Assembly: GCA_958298945.1 (NCBI GenBank) | Contig: OY282607.1 | Span: 30,016,500 to 30,080,499 of the forward strand | Direction: 5' to 3' | DNA length: 64,000 bases | Source: Atherix ibis | Taxonomy: Eukaryota > Arthropoda > Insecta > Diptera > Athericidae | Shown here: positions 12,296-23,600 of the stretch, piece by piece | How positions within the stretch are numbered: the first letter of the stretch is position 1 | Layout of the letters: every line of letters begins with the position of its first letter | Program-made: the position numbers and the translations under genes | Notes under the pieces: model-generated | Database searches by the model: none | What the model was told of the DNA's origin: nothing | The model's input: the letters and a program-made list of their open reading frames with translations, nothing else

Positions 12296-12339
12296 TACAT
12301 CCAAAAACAATGTGACTATTTTTTTGTTGGCCGGCAAAG

Positions 12340-12508
12340 TCAACTTGTCCATATCTAGCGCTGATTTGCTATAAAAAACGTACTTTTTCGACTGTTTATT
12401 GGTCTCTGGTATGCTTTAATGTGTCCAGCTTTTATCAACAGTTATGAATTGACGCCAAAAATCCTTTCGATTGCTCTTTAGTACTGCTCGATATTCCATT
12501 TTTTCCAT
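12340..12508 (-). pseudogene. small mariner transposase remnant, internally deleted
   Basis: From an ATG at 12508 the minus strand reads MEKMEYRAVLK, the usual N-terminal start of several mariner lineages. It continues directly into RKDFWRQFITVDKSWTH and SIPETNKQSKKY, which is the region of the first catalytic Asp (VDKSW for VDETW). About 150 residues between the two blocks are missing, so this is a deletion derivative. A stop falls in the TH-x-SIPE stretch. Ends were not identified. It lies directly beside the element ending at 12295. Confidence 0.55.
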
Positions 12509-13227
12509 GGTAGTAAAATCACAAAAGTTGTTCACTTTATATGGCTAAGCCTCGCAAGCTAAATGACGCAGCTGCTTCAAAATTCGAGTTATTCTAATTG
12601 TAACACCATCATTTTTTTACATAGGATTATGTATTTATCATACAGTCCGCATACTATAAATTCCAAAGAAAACTTTTAGGCTCAATCTAAAAGCATATTC
12701 TAGATAGGATTTTATCAAATAATTTTTATTTTTATACAATAATTTTTTTCATAGAGTAAATTTTTTAATAAAAGAGAGAATGAACTTTGAGAGCTTATAC
12801 AATACTATTAATTCATATTAATGTATATTATTCTGAAAATAATGACAGTATTTGTTCCACCCACTGCAAAAAATATTTTAATACTAATTTTTATAATTAA
12901 ATATAATAATATTAAGATTTAGAAAGATATATGGTAATAAAATTTGAAATTATATTTAAAAATTGTATCATTAAATGTAAGCTTATACCAGTTTTGGGTA
13001 AATTTATTTTCATTTATCTAATATTATAAAGATAACCTAAAAAAAATCTGATAGTCTAAATGAAATTTCACGATAATCACACGCCCTTTAGAAAAATAAT
13101 GACATTCAGTAAATGCCTTTCGACACGATATTAACGTAACATAGTTAAAAAGTTCCCTCATAAAATTTGTATACAAATTTAATATATATGTTGGAAAAAG
13201 GACACTAACAAATGTCAACGTTCATAA
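12509..13227. other. non-coding
   Basis: Very A+T-rich, with no motif recognised. Confidence 0.4.
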
Positions 13228-13614
13228 ATGGGTTCGGTTGAATCTGCACAGAGGAAAAGATGTGTATCTGTGCAGGTTCATACAAGAAATGCTCGATTCC
13301 TTAATGTGAAAAGGAGTAAATCTTGTAACTCATATTTTCTAATTTATGAGATAATAACACAATTATATTTTATTCATACGGTTGTGCTATTCATGAAAAT
13401 GACTTATATTCAGTACGTGTCGCCAAATGAATATGCTGAGTTGCCCAGAATACGATTATGCTACAGGAGATTTGGTACAAAAATAAACACATACAGAGAA
13501 ATATTCCATGAAATGCAGGATCTTTCGAAATTTCTAAATCACCAGATGAGTATGTATGTAGGATTCATAAAGAAATGCGCATTTGTATTTGTGCACATTT
13601 ACGTAAGTCTGTGA
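13228..13614 (+). CDS. unrecognised 128-codon open frame
   Basis: An ATG-started frame of 128 codons, long for DNA this A+T-rich. I recognise no domain. The middle (about residues 65-110) has a mixed polar and charged composition (PNEYAELPRIRLCYRRFG is typical) that looks more coding-like than the flanks. Near its end, at about 13601, the sequence cgtaagtct could be a splice donor, so it might be an exon rather than a whole gene. The first 60 codons contain a hydrophobic run (FIHTVVLF) but no clear signal peptide. It may be chance, a decayed transposon gene or a host exon. Confidence 0.2.
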   Translation: MGSVESAQRKRCVSVQVHTRNARFLNVKRSKSCNSYFLIYEIITQLYFIHTVVLFMKMTYIQYVSPNEYAELPRIRLCYRRFGTKINTYREIFHEMQDLSKFLNHQMSMYVGFIKKCAFVFVHIYVSL

Positions 13615-13999
13615 GCCAATGTTAAGAAGGAATACCTTCAAATTGGGATAGAATCCTTTTGGTAACAAGGATTTAAACTCGATTCAGACTCAACGTGTTC
13701 GATAAGCACAGAGCATAACAGGTGGGAATTATACTCTCTGCTGTCATATGTTCCGACTATAATACAAGACCGTGTGACATCTATTTTTACTTTCGGTAAA
13801 AATGAATTATTTGAGAGCGCATATAATGCCAGCACGAACGTGATTTATTAAAATAATTTGCTCTGGGATCCAGAGACCTTCCCCGTCCTTCTTATACGAT
13901 TTATAATTGTACTTGAAAGTGTTTTTACACAAGCAGAATGCGCCAAAAATTTGTACTGATTTACAGATATTAGCAGTAAGCCAAAAAGATAATAATCTA
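13615..13999. other. non-coding
   Basis: No motif recognised. A 65-codon minus-strand frame lies at 13638-13835, with no family match. Confidence 0.35.
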
Positions 14000-15173
14000 C
14001 TGGTGTATAAGCTTAAATCCGCTGTTTTTTAGTCAAAAAAACACATGCCTTTTTCATAGAAAGTAAAAAAAAAGTTTATTCAAAGTACTTGCCCTCGCTA
14101 GCTACACATTTTTGTGAATACCACGCCAAATCTCTAAGCAGGTTGTGAATACCACGCCAAAAAAATTCCTTCTCTTTCGAAGCAAACCGCTCATCAAGCC
14201 ATTTTCGGACGTCTTCGTAAGAATCGAAGTGCTGCTCAGCGAGCGCGTGGCCCATCGACGAAAACAGGTGGAAGTCGGAAGGGGGCCAGGTCTTGTGAAT
14301 AAGCGGGGTGGGGTAGCACCTCCCAGTTGAGTGTCTCCAAGTAGTTTCGGACTATTTTTGACTTGTGCGAAGGTGCGTTGTCGTGGAGGAAAATCAGCTT
14401 CTCATGTCTTTGTTGATAATCCGTCCTTTTTTCACGCAGAGCAAGGTGCAATTTGATCAGTTGTTGGTCTTGGGGAAGATGTTGATGGTTGGCCGGGATT
14501 AACCCACGGCTTCTTGCTTTTATGATTCTCGAAATATATCCACTTTTCATCGCCTGTCAAAATCCGATGCAGGAACGACTTTCTTTTTAGTCCGGCGAGC
14601 ATGATTTCGCATGTGTTTTGGCGTCGCTCCGTCTGCCTATCGTTCAATTCATGCGGCACCCATTTTCCGATCTTTTCAATCTTCCCCATGGCCCGCAGAC
14701 GCATGAAAATGGCTGGTTGCGTAACACCCAATTGCTCCGCGAGCATTTTTTGCGATTGGGTATTGTCTTCGTCCAAAAGAGTCTGCAATTGATGGTCCTC
14801 AACCTTCCTAGGCCGATTTTCACGCTTCTTGTCTCATAAGTCAAAATTGCCGTCTTTGAACCGATGAAACCAATCTCGGCACTTTGTTTCCTATAAAGCA
14901 CTCCATAAGCATTTGATGCGATTCGGAAGCCAATTTCTTCAAATTGAAGCAGAAAAGTAGAGCTTCCCGCATATGCTCTTTTTCGGGAATAAAACTAGAC
15001 ATGATTACCAAAGGAAAAATGTATGTTGTTATACGAAATTGCTGACAATGTGCACTGATTATTATAAACAGATGTCAAACTCATAAAAAAAAGTATGGCG
15101 TGCCCATGGTAGCTTAATGCACTCACTCACGCCATCTATGACCAAACAGCGGATTTAAGCTTATTACCGCTGG
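14000..15173 (-). mobile_element. Mos1-like (mauritiana) mariner, copy 2
   Basis: The left end CTGGTGTATAAGCTTAAATC follows a TA at 13998-13999. The right end read inward is CCAGCGGTAATAAGCTTAAA and is followed by TG, one change from TA. Length is about 1.17 kb. A 19-bp stretch (ttgtgaataccacgccaaa) is present twice near 14113-14160, a local duplication in the C-terminal coding part. Confidence 0.85.
14080..15002 (-). pseudogene. mauritiana-type mariner transposase, frameshifted
   Basis: The minus strand starts at the ATG at 15002 (MSSFIPEKEH). Successive frames give an RYKRKQ-like truncated HTH region, LLDEDNTQSQKMLAEQLGV and MGKIEKIGKWVPHELNDRQ, then TGDEKWIYFENHKSKKPWV with the first catalytic Asp present. 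A deletion of about 0.1 kb follows (the 28.6-kb copy has ARPNRFGQKTMLCVW there), and then HDNAPSHK with the second Asp. The third site is still encoded but out of frame because of a shift near 14275. It aligns end to end with the copy at 28.6 kb. Inactive. Confidence 0.85.
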
Positions 15174-17484
15174 TGGAATCTCATGCTTATGAAAAAATAA
15201 TTACCTCTAATTTTATTTATAATCTATTGATTAAGATTGTTACTTAACTATTTGGTAAGAGATATGCAAACATAGTTCAAGTAGATTTTATAGAAAACTC
15301 TGCAATTATCTGCAATGCTCATTATTTCGTAGTGAATTGGTCATAATCGAAAGAAAGATGATTTACACAACACACATTATAATCATAGATGGACAAGGTC
15401 TACTTTTCTTTAAGATCTTTTGCAATATAATTAATATTTTATTCATTTTTTATGAAAAGATAGAAAAAAACTATTATACAAATTGAGTTATAGAAAATCT
15501 TCTAAGAAAGTAATTATAGAAATTAGAACAACGATAAATTCCGGTCTTGAGACGTCCTCGTTGAATTTTATACTATCTCACAAATAATAACCATAATATT
15601 CGGTCATACGGTTAATATTTTCCAGATGCTCTGGAAGAATTTCTCCAATTAACCAACGAGAAAATGGAAAAATATAAATCATCACAACAATCGGTATTGA
15701 TTTATAGTGTAATGCGTTCCGATGGTGAGTTCACGGATCGATTTTCTTGTCTATTGAATCGTGAAGTATGTTTCCTGAGATTTCGTTCAGTTCTATCGCT
15801 CCTATTTTTATTGTAGTTTTGATGCATTTCTTATATTGGTGTAGAAAAAATCATTCGCTCACCTAGAAAACTACACCAACCTCACATCCAAGTTAAATTC
15901 ATTACTTTCGGAATTGGCCATCAATAAAAATCACAAGAAAATGTCGCCACATTAATAACCCATTTCCCAATCCGATCGGAACTTTTATCGTTTCTATACG
16001 GGAATTTATCATTTACGCAAAGTTAGAATAGCATTTCCACCCTCTTTTCAGTAACTAACAATTCACTCACCCCCATTCTAAGTAAGACCCTATTTTGACT
16101 TCAGGACTACCAAACCAAACCACCTTTGTGCTAATCTATTCGCTTCGTGAACTCGTTTTTGTACAAAACAAATTCGCTTCTATTCCTACACCTTCACTGC
16201 CCGCACAAATGTTTCCGTATTAATCAAACAAAATGCCAACAGTGTGAATTATGGTTATTTTTTTCCCAAATAAATTACGCGTATTAGATTTAACCGAATC
16301 CTGTAGATTGTGTAGCTGCGTATTCCTTTTTGAGGCACCAACTGTGAATACATAACAAATATCAATTTTGCAGCTCTTCGAAATGGCCAATGCGTCCTTT
16401 ATCACTCATTCGAGCCTAATTTAAACCGTAATCGAGCATTTTGCGGACACATTGCAGAACAGTTTCTTTTCTTAATCAACGAGTACATTTTCTCTAATGC
16501 GTATTTTGCATTGTGTGAGCAATTAAGGGCCTGCTGGGATTGGTGGTTTTCTCCATTGCTATGGTTTTTATTAAAAGAAAACCACCGAGAATCATCAAGG
16601 AATTTAGTCAACTGTAAGGTATTGTTATTATTGGCACTACTTGAACGGAAACCCAAAATTTGTTGGCTACAAATGCTCTCCGCAAACTTGAATATATCAG
16701 AAAATAGTACGGTCTACCTATTATGATGAGGTATCCGTCATGGGAATCAGGCACGCAATATACGAGTCCATGTATGCACATAAAATCCTATCTACTAGCC
16801 TATTGTCTGTGTTTAGAACTAATATTATTGCCTGTCAATCTCGACTGACTTTCTGGAATTTTTCCTGCTTCAATGATCACCATGGAAGTTACCAGATTGT
16901 TGTGATTATGGTTATACTCGTAAGTTGCACACCACAATCTAAATATTTTCCAAAGAATTGGGCTTACCGCTGACTTTTCCAAGGGAAATGTACGGTCATT
17001 GTCCGTGATTAACATTTATGAAGATATGACTTGGTCGAAGTGACTTTCCTCATTTTTCCATTTCCGGAATTCAATCATAAATGAAAAACCAACCAAATCG
17101 AACCCATAACAAATGAACTGCAGACCTCCTCTGATCAATACAATTTGAATTTCCACCAATTTCCATTCACGGAACTCAATGCAATTGTCATTCGCATAAT
17201 TTCAATCCATATTTATTATTTATTGACAATTTTTCGATTAAATCGACTCGATAAGATACAATTTATAGTTCGTAATTGCCAATTGGAGGCATGTCATATA
17301 ATTGTTCTCAAAAATAAATTCCCATTCATGGTTTAGATTTCTTGACATTTTCCGCAAGGGCTTGTCAAAAACCAATTTGAATAGGAAAAAAATATAAAAT
17401 CAATTCCAAATAAGTGGATTAATCGTAAAGAGAAGTTGGAGAATATTTAATTATTAAACAAAGTGTTTAGGAGAAAAATTGTTT
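15174..17484. other. non-coding
   Basis: No transposon or gene motif recognised. Overlapping short frames on both strands at 16.2-17.3 kb cancel each other as evidence. Confidence 0.35.
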
Positions 17485-17860
17485 AAATTAGTAAATTGCT
17501 TGTGTCAAATGGTGTCAAATCACAGGATCTCGAAGGCTAGTTGACATAATCAAATTTCGAAATTATGCAACTTTTCTCGTAAAAAGCCACAATATATTGG
17601 CTTGTGTAACTTGTGGCGCCGTTTTCTTGAAACCACATATAGTTCAGATTAAAATTTTTAAGTTCAGGAAAGAAATAAGTGAGTTATCATATATGACCGT
17701 ATTACGGTTATAAAAGAATTTAGAGGCTTACGGATTTTTAGAGCCTCATATACTATAATTTTGCTTATTGCCATATACACCGGCGAAAAATGGGCAATAG
17801 CGCTGAAGAAAGTTGGTTCGACCAAACGGTCTATCTTCTGTGCATGCCATTCGTAGTTAA
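17485..17860 (-). pseudogene. DD41D-type transposase remnant
   Basis: The minus strand gives NKQNYSI, a short gap, then LKNFNLNYMWFQENGATSYT and SKFDYVN, then SRSCDLTPFD, the order of the DUF4817-type transposase. The first catalytic Asp is Ala (FSAIAHF), the second is Asn (QENGATS), and the third is kept in LTPFD. It is internally deleted between the first block and LKNFN. Inactive; ends not found. Confidence 0.7.
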
Positions 17861-18439
17861 ATAATTCACAATATTAAATGACAAACTTTAATCTTAACAA
17901 ATATTACCTTTAATAATATATATATTTGATCGGTTGTCAAATGATAGAATTGTACTTTCCAAATTCCAAAATAGATAATCCGGTTTTAAAAAAAAAATGT
18001 CCACAAGTATTTTTTTAAACGAGTTTGCAGCATTAAAAATTACCTTGCAAAGATATTAGACGCTAGTTTTTTAATTGTAGTTTTCTGTATCTTACAATCT
18101 CTTCAAATCAGAATAATGTATAATTTCACCTTTGTGCATTCTAACAGTGGCTCTTCGTTAAATGCAAAAAAGATTTCCATTTAAAAAAAAAATTCTGATA
18201 ATTTTTTTTTACTGCCAAGAATTAATTTATTTTTAAATTATAGATTTTCAACATCTAAAATAGCATAAATATAGTAAAAGATTCTTTAAATATCCTATTT
18301 TTAATTATAGCAATTCAACTATTTAAAACTATTATTAGATTATATTACGAGGTGTCGTTACATAATTGTGCAACATGAAGCTAATATCCATCGATACTAC
18401 TCCCATAATTAGGATTAGTCTAACTTACAAGAGAATTGG
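17861..18439. other. non-coding
   Basis: A+T-rich, with homopolymer runs. Nothing recognised. Confidence 0.4.
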
Positions 18440-19192
18440 GATGACACTGGGAAGAGTTAATAAGAACGAGTTACTCTTACAAGAGAATTAGGATGATATG
18501 GTAAACGGGTATAAAACTTTTTATAACGAGAAACACATAGTTTGCGTATGAAGAGAATTTTGAGATTAAACTAAGAGTTGGAAAGCTTGGTAGAGCAGCA
18601 GGATTCTATTCCATAAGTTCATATAGGTTTCAGTACTGAAGTCGTTTGGTCTCGTATGTGGGTTCCAGGTCCATCATTTGTATAAATGTAGTCCGAAATA
18701 ACGCACATGGCCATTATGAAGAATTATAGTTCCATTAAGGTTTGTGGGAGAGAATAATTCACTACAAAGCGTACAATTTCCGTGAACATTTTTTTGGTAA
18801 TTTACTATTACGCCTCAGTTTTAGAACCAAGTTAGGAGTTCGATGATAAAGGTTTGTAAGATATTGGAAAAAGAAAAAGGAGTTTCGTGGCTTGTTAACA
18901 TGTATGTGTTGTCTGTGTGAGTTGAAACGAGAGTTTAAGGACATGTAGGAATATCTGAACAGTAGATATTATACAAAATAGGGTTAAGGAAACAACCTTG
19001 AGAAACACCGGCAAATATAAGTAATATTCGGTAATGCTTATCAGGTAATAATACACTCATACCTCTGACAATTTTACGTAAATCTTAATCGAATTGCTAC
19101 AAATTTTAATGATATTGTTTTCGTTAATAAAAAATGTCTATTAATAATAGGAGGTATAGGGAAAAAATTATTTCATTTTCCAGAGTAAATTA
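18440..19192 (-). pseudogene. jockey-like LINE reverse transcriptase, 3' part (split copy)
   Basis: Minus-strand pieces in order: AGVSQGCFLNPIL near 18970-19010 (the reverse transcriptase AGVPQGSVLGP block), LLTWF and NGHVRYFGLHLYK near 18690-18880 (the VKYLGLHLDR block), and FYTRLPYHPNSLVRV near 18470-18520 (the C-terminal HPNPLVR block). The catalytic YADD region is not readable. The 5' continuation is found beyond the mariner at 20066-20340, so this is one LINE copy cut by a later insertion. A stretch at 19072-19150 also occurs at 22553-22630 and may be a further small insert. Non-LTR elements copy themselves by target-primed reverse transcription; this one is dead. Confidence 0.7.
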
Positions 19193-20065
19193 CGAAACCT
19201 AAAAAGTATCGCGAATTTTGAATTTCCGCGGGTTACGTTTACTCGATTTTCGGTTTTTTGTCGTGTGATATTGGTACTCTTGTCTCGCACTTATGCCGAC
19301 AAGTTCGACCGTTTTGAATATTCAGCTAATTTTTGACAGCTGCTTTGCTTGGACGCGTTTTGGCTCCTCTTCGATTTTTGCCCATTACAAAAAATGGATC
19401 AAAGAATCTGTTTGGGGAACAAGAAAAAGTTACAGAGGGCCAGATGTGGAGAATATGATGGCTGCGGCATTATTACTGTGTTGTTTTTGGCCAAAAATTC
19501 GCGCACAAGCAACGATGCGTGAGCAGGGGCATTATCATGGTGCAAAAGCCAATTTTTGTTCCTCCACAAATCCGGGTGTTTCTGGCGGATTTCTTAACGC
19601 AATTTGCGCATAACTTGCAGATAATATTTCTTATTAACCGTTCTACCCTGTGGCAAGAACTCATGATGCACCACGTCCCTGCAATCGAAGAAAACTCTGA
19701 GCAAAACCTTCACATTCGACCGAACTTGGCGCATTTCTTTCGGTCTTGGCTTGTGCGGCAGCTTCCATTGGGATGATTGAGTTTTGGTTTCTATGCCCTA
19801 ACCATAAACCTATGATTCGTCACCAGTTATGACCCTCTGGAGCAATTTGGGGTCGTCGCGGACAGAGTCCAACAGCTCCTTAGCAATGTTAATGCGATGC
19901 TGTTTTTGGTCGAAATTGAGGCAAAAATCGAAGACGAGCCAAGACACGTGACAGCAAAGCAGCTGTCAAAAATTAACTTGTCAGCAGAAGTGAGAGACAT
20001 GAGTACCAACATTATGCCACAAAAATCGAAATTTAAAATTCGCGATACTTTTTGAACCGACTTCG
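19193..20065. mobile_element. rearranged mariner (CGAGGTCTGTTC family), inverted 5' arms, nested in a LINE
   Basis: The left end is degraded (tacga, then aaaaagtatcgcgaatttt). The right end is a recognisable terminus (gaaccgacttcg) followed by TA. The left arm, about 220 bp, is the family's 5' region in plus orientation up to ATGGATCAAAGAATCTGT (19393-19410). The sequence then switches to the C-terminal coding region in minus orientation (ggggaacaagaaaaag) and runs back through the transposase to a second 5' end on the right. Near 19915 the minus-oriented part carries the same internal deletion junction as the copies at 51.9 and 55.1 kb. It cannot encode a transposase. The LINE on both sides continues in the same frame order. 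Confidence 0.82.
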
Positions 20066-20340
20066 TATGTCTTAAAAAACACAAAGGAGGTAATAACATA
20101 ATATACGAAGCGGTGTGTTTGTTGGATAGTGGAATATTTCGCTGTAAAGGTGAATTGATACTCTTGAATTATATTGAAGGAATTAAGTATGAAATAGAAT
20201 CGTTTAAGAATTTATTTCTCAGAAACTTTAGCTAGGATTTGAAGTAACCTTATTGGGTGATAGGAAGAAGGTAAGTGCACGGATTTATTGGGCTTAGGAA
20301 TCATTTTTACGGTGACTAATGGTAACTAGATAGATTCGAT
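20066..20340 (-). pseudogene. jockey-like LINE reverse transcriptase, 5' part (split copy)
   Basis: The minus strand reads MIPKPNKSVHLPSSYHPIRL and LQILAKVSEK, then LKRFYFILN, IIQEYQFTF and YSTIQQTHRFV. This matches the opening of the reverse transcriptase (the PSSYRPISLL and HQFGFR-x-HSTIQQ blocks). It stops where the mariner begins at 20065 and is resumed in decayed form below 19192. The same family occurs at 43.6-44.7 kb. Confidence 0.7.
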
Positions 20341-21769
20341 ATTAAAATTTATTGTAGGTGCAAAAATATATTTATAAGTAAATATTTTATAAAATTTGTT
20401 AAATATGAGCACAAATTATGAGTTGGTAGTTATTGTCTTTCTGAGTAAATTGTTATTTTTATGGGCTGACATTTTCAAAATTTTCAAAAAATATATAAAT
20501 CTTATATTCAGTTGAAACAAAAAATATATTTTACAAAAAGAAATTATTTTAATCCCAAAAACTCACCTACTCAAACCTGTCCTTACTTGAAAGGCATCTT
20601 TTGATCGACATGGCTTCCATTTGGATTTTTTTTTTAGTTTTCATAATTCTTAAAGATTAGGATTGGTTGTGTCCAGAATCTCTATAATGAAAGAATAAAT
20701 TATTGATTAAAATGGTAAGTTTAATACCTTAGGAATGACATAACGGACGAGGTTGGTTCCAAATAAGAAAATCATGGATAAGTGAGGAATGCCCAATGCA
20801 CATGCTGAGGTGTTTTCTTGGCCAGAATTTCGGAGCGTTTATTGAGTAGATTGTGTTTACGATATTTAGCCAAAGTATTAAAAGAAATTTTCAACCATTG
20901 GTCTAGTCAATTTGTCTATGCATGGTCAAAGGTTTTAGATGACATTTTATTAGTAGATGTGGCAAACTTGGTATGATAGTGTACACAGGATGGTGAATAA
21001 CCTCCTTTAATCGAGGATACCAGCATGAACTGGAACCAAATGCAACTCAACGTTTCGGTTGTTCACTAACCATTACCGAATTCAATGGAGGACCGGGTCA
21101 TCAGAAGCTCCACGAATGGCTCCGAGGGCTGCGAGACTATCGGGAAAAATTGATATACTGCGAGGTTTGTGAAGATTGGTTGCAGCCTGAACTTATATCC
21201 TTACTGCCCTGTGAATACATTCATGGATCCGTTTGTAAATATAAGCATGAATCCAATCCATCACCTAATTCTAGGAATAGTTTTCTCCAGATGGATAGAT
21301 TGGTGTTTTCATTTTTGCACCTACTCTGGGACGTAAAGAAGGGAAGTTTAAAAATCGAGAGAAAGGGTGAATTTATCTCTTTCTGTTTTTCAGAATAGGT
21401 GATAGAAATAATTTGTTTAAGAAGATTATAAAGGTGATATTCGATTTTGATAAATGAGCTTAATGTGAGATGTGTGAAGACAGAGTAACACAAATTTTCA
21501 ACCAGTTTTAATAAATATAAGTTTTACTATTATAAACGACATAAATGAATCCTTTTTTATGAATTCTGAAATTTATTTATTTTTTAGATGCTACTTAAAA
21601 AATATAATTTAAAAAATTATTTTTATTTATAATAGAATAATTGCAATAAAAATTTTTTTTTAAATATGCAATCATAATTATTATGACAAAATAAAAAATT
21701 CTCCCCAAATATCTTGACCCCAAATAATTTCCAATTGAATACAGACTTTCTAACACATTATCTGAAGTA
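20341..21769. other. non-coding
   Basis: No motif recognised. An 82-codon plus frame at 21150 and a 90-codon minus frame at 21221 overlap and have no match. Confidence 0.35.
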
Positions 21770-22357
21770 TTATAGAAAATAAAAGTTTAGGTAGTTTCCG
21801 ATTATAAAGCCCATCAATAGCAAAGGCTCTTTTGAAATTCCCAACCTTTTTATAAATAAATATAATAGATTCTTGCAAATCATTTCAAATAGCAAATATA
21901 GCATTTTAAATGGTAACATAAGAAATCCTTTTAAAGTGTCACAATCCACTTTCGAATATATGCATGGGCAGTAAAATGCCAGGTGTATGGAAATAGGAGC
22001 ATGCATAATGAATAATTCATTCGTATACATTGTAGACCCAAACAACCCCAAAAAAGCAAGCAAATAATAAATAGCTCCAGTATAAATATCCCCAAAGAGG
22101 ATGATGATTGTAGAGTTTAATTTGAAAAATGTCAAAATCAGATGCGTTTCTGCTAGAAGTCAGTTGTTGCTAACAACTAGGCCAGGTAAAATGTAACTGT
22201 TGAAGGAAGCGTAAAATAAGAAATACGACAATGATGACTGGGGGGTTTGGAAAAATTTATAATAAATAGCTTTACATTGTGCCAACACTATATTGCTTGA
22301 ATATGCAAATATCCTTCCTACTACCACCACCTTATGGTATAGCTGCAACATTTCCAA
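21770..22357 (-). pseudogene. unrecognised hydrophobic open frame with one in-frame stop
   Basis: One minus-strand frame is open for about 196 codons, from an ATG at 22357 to 21770, except for a single TGA at 22160-22162. The upstream segment is 65 codons and the downstream one 121 codons. The product is strongly hydrophobic, with several possible membrane segments (for example ILFGDIYTGAIYYLLAFLGLF and FKMLYLLFEMI), and contains a Cys pair in FYCPCIYSKVDC. I recognise no family. It could be a decayed membrane-protein gene or a chance frame. Homology search is the only way to decide. Confidence 0.22.
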
Positions 22358-23179
22358 TTAGAATTTTCTGCGACCAAACTTTTTGTGTGTATTGGAAAAT
22401 GTGAAGGGTTGGGTCCGGGAAACATTTTTAACACGCAATAAAATTAATTATAACGATGGAAATATTTCAAGATTCATAAGCATACTATAAGGGTAAATTT
22501 TGGTCAGCAGCCAACCTGTAAGTTAAGCTACGCTATTTTATTCATACAGCATTATTTCACGTAAATTTTAATCAATTTGCTACAAATTTCAACGATATGG
22601 TTTTCGTTAATGAAAAATTTCAATTAATAATAAAAGACTATTAATAATAAAGATTATTTTAACATAATATAATGGTGGAAATATTATAATTCGGATACAT
22701 ATATATGGTCAGAATTTCGGTCAAATTCTAAATTACCCTATCCACAATTTGATTAATGATTATTTGGAAAGTAAATAATTTGTGAGAATTTCTTTTCTGT
22801 AAATAATATAAGTAATATTTTATGATTTTGAAGTATATAAAAAATTAATATTAAAATTATAATAAATATGAGGTATAATTTTAGTTCAAATTTAAAAGTT
22901 TTTTATTGCAATTATTTTTATAAAATCGTTTGTAGGCCTAAAAGTATCAGTTTTAGTAAAAAATTTTGAAGCCGGACTTTATACGATTTCAAAAATTAGG
23001 ATATGTTTTAGATTTGATTGTTTCAGGCTTGATAGTTCTAATAAGTCATAATATCCATAATTATTTATATCTAAGAAAAAAATTGCTTAGACGCCTTCCA
23101 AAAAAATTTTTTTAAGAGTGGGCGCACAAAAGGATGGGCTTCTATTGTAGTTAAGTATTTACTTAAATCTTGCAGTGTC
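22358..23179. other. non-coding, with a short dispersed repeat
   Basis: 22553-22630 resembles 19072-19150 at roughly four bases in five (shared core gctacaaatttyaaygatat). Otherwise featureless A+T-rich DNA. Confidence 0.4.
22553..22630. repeat. dispersed repeat, second copy at 19072-19150
   Basis: Both copies read on the plus strand from cacgtaaat or tacgtaaat to attaataata, with scattered substitutions and no large gap. The first copy lies inside the decayed LINE. Identity of the element is unknown. Confidence 0.5.
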
Positions 23180-23600
23180 ATCTGTACAAAGTGTGGCATA
23201 AAAGTAATTTTTATTTATTTAATTTATATGAATCAATATTATCTCCTTTTAGGTGGTTTCATTGGTTAGTTATGTTTTACAATGCTGGAAGGCTTCAATT
23301 GGCTTTTAGATTACAATCTTTTGGATGGTATAGACAACATCAATATCACGTCATTTCAAGTGTTTTTTTGCGTCAGCGGAAGTACTTATATCATGTGGTG
23401 GAGGACCACAGAAATCCATTTTGCCTATAAAAATTCGCTAATGAAAATATCAATGTAACAGAGGGCGTTGTTATTATGGAGCAACCAAATATCTGCAATG
23501 GCCGATCTGACGCGAACAATCCTTTTTCCTAGCCTTTCAATAGGCTTTAATATTAATTGACCGTCTGACCTCACAAGTCATTCCATATTTACATTAGTTC
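23180..23600 (-). pseudogene. mariner transposase C-terminal remnant
   Basis: Across frames the minus strand gives GQTVN near 23560, then ADIWLLHNNNALCYI near 23480 (the WLLHHDNAPAHT block, with the second catalytic Asp now Asn), ISEFL, and VILMLSIPSKRL near 23320. The order matches the C-terminal half of the same broad mariner group as the CGAGGTCTGTTC family, but it is far more diverged. Several stops; ends not found. Confidence 0.45.

Noticed and set aside
19293..19776. Plus-strand frames of 85-106 codons
   Set aside because: They run across the inverted 5' arm and the reversed transposase of the rearranged mariner; no protein motif on that strand.
23170..23430. 86-codon plus-strand frame as a host gene
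   Set aside because: It overlaps the antisense of a mariner remnant and has no motif of its own.
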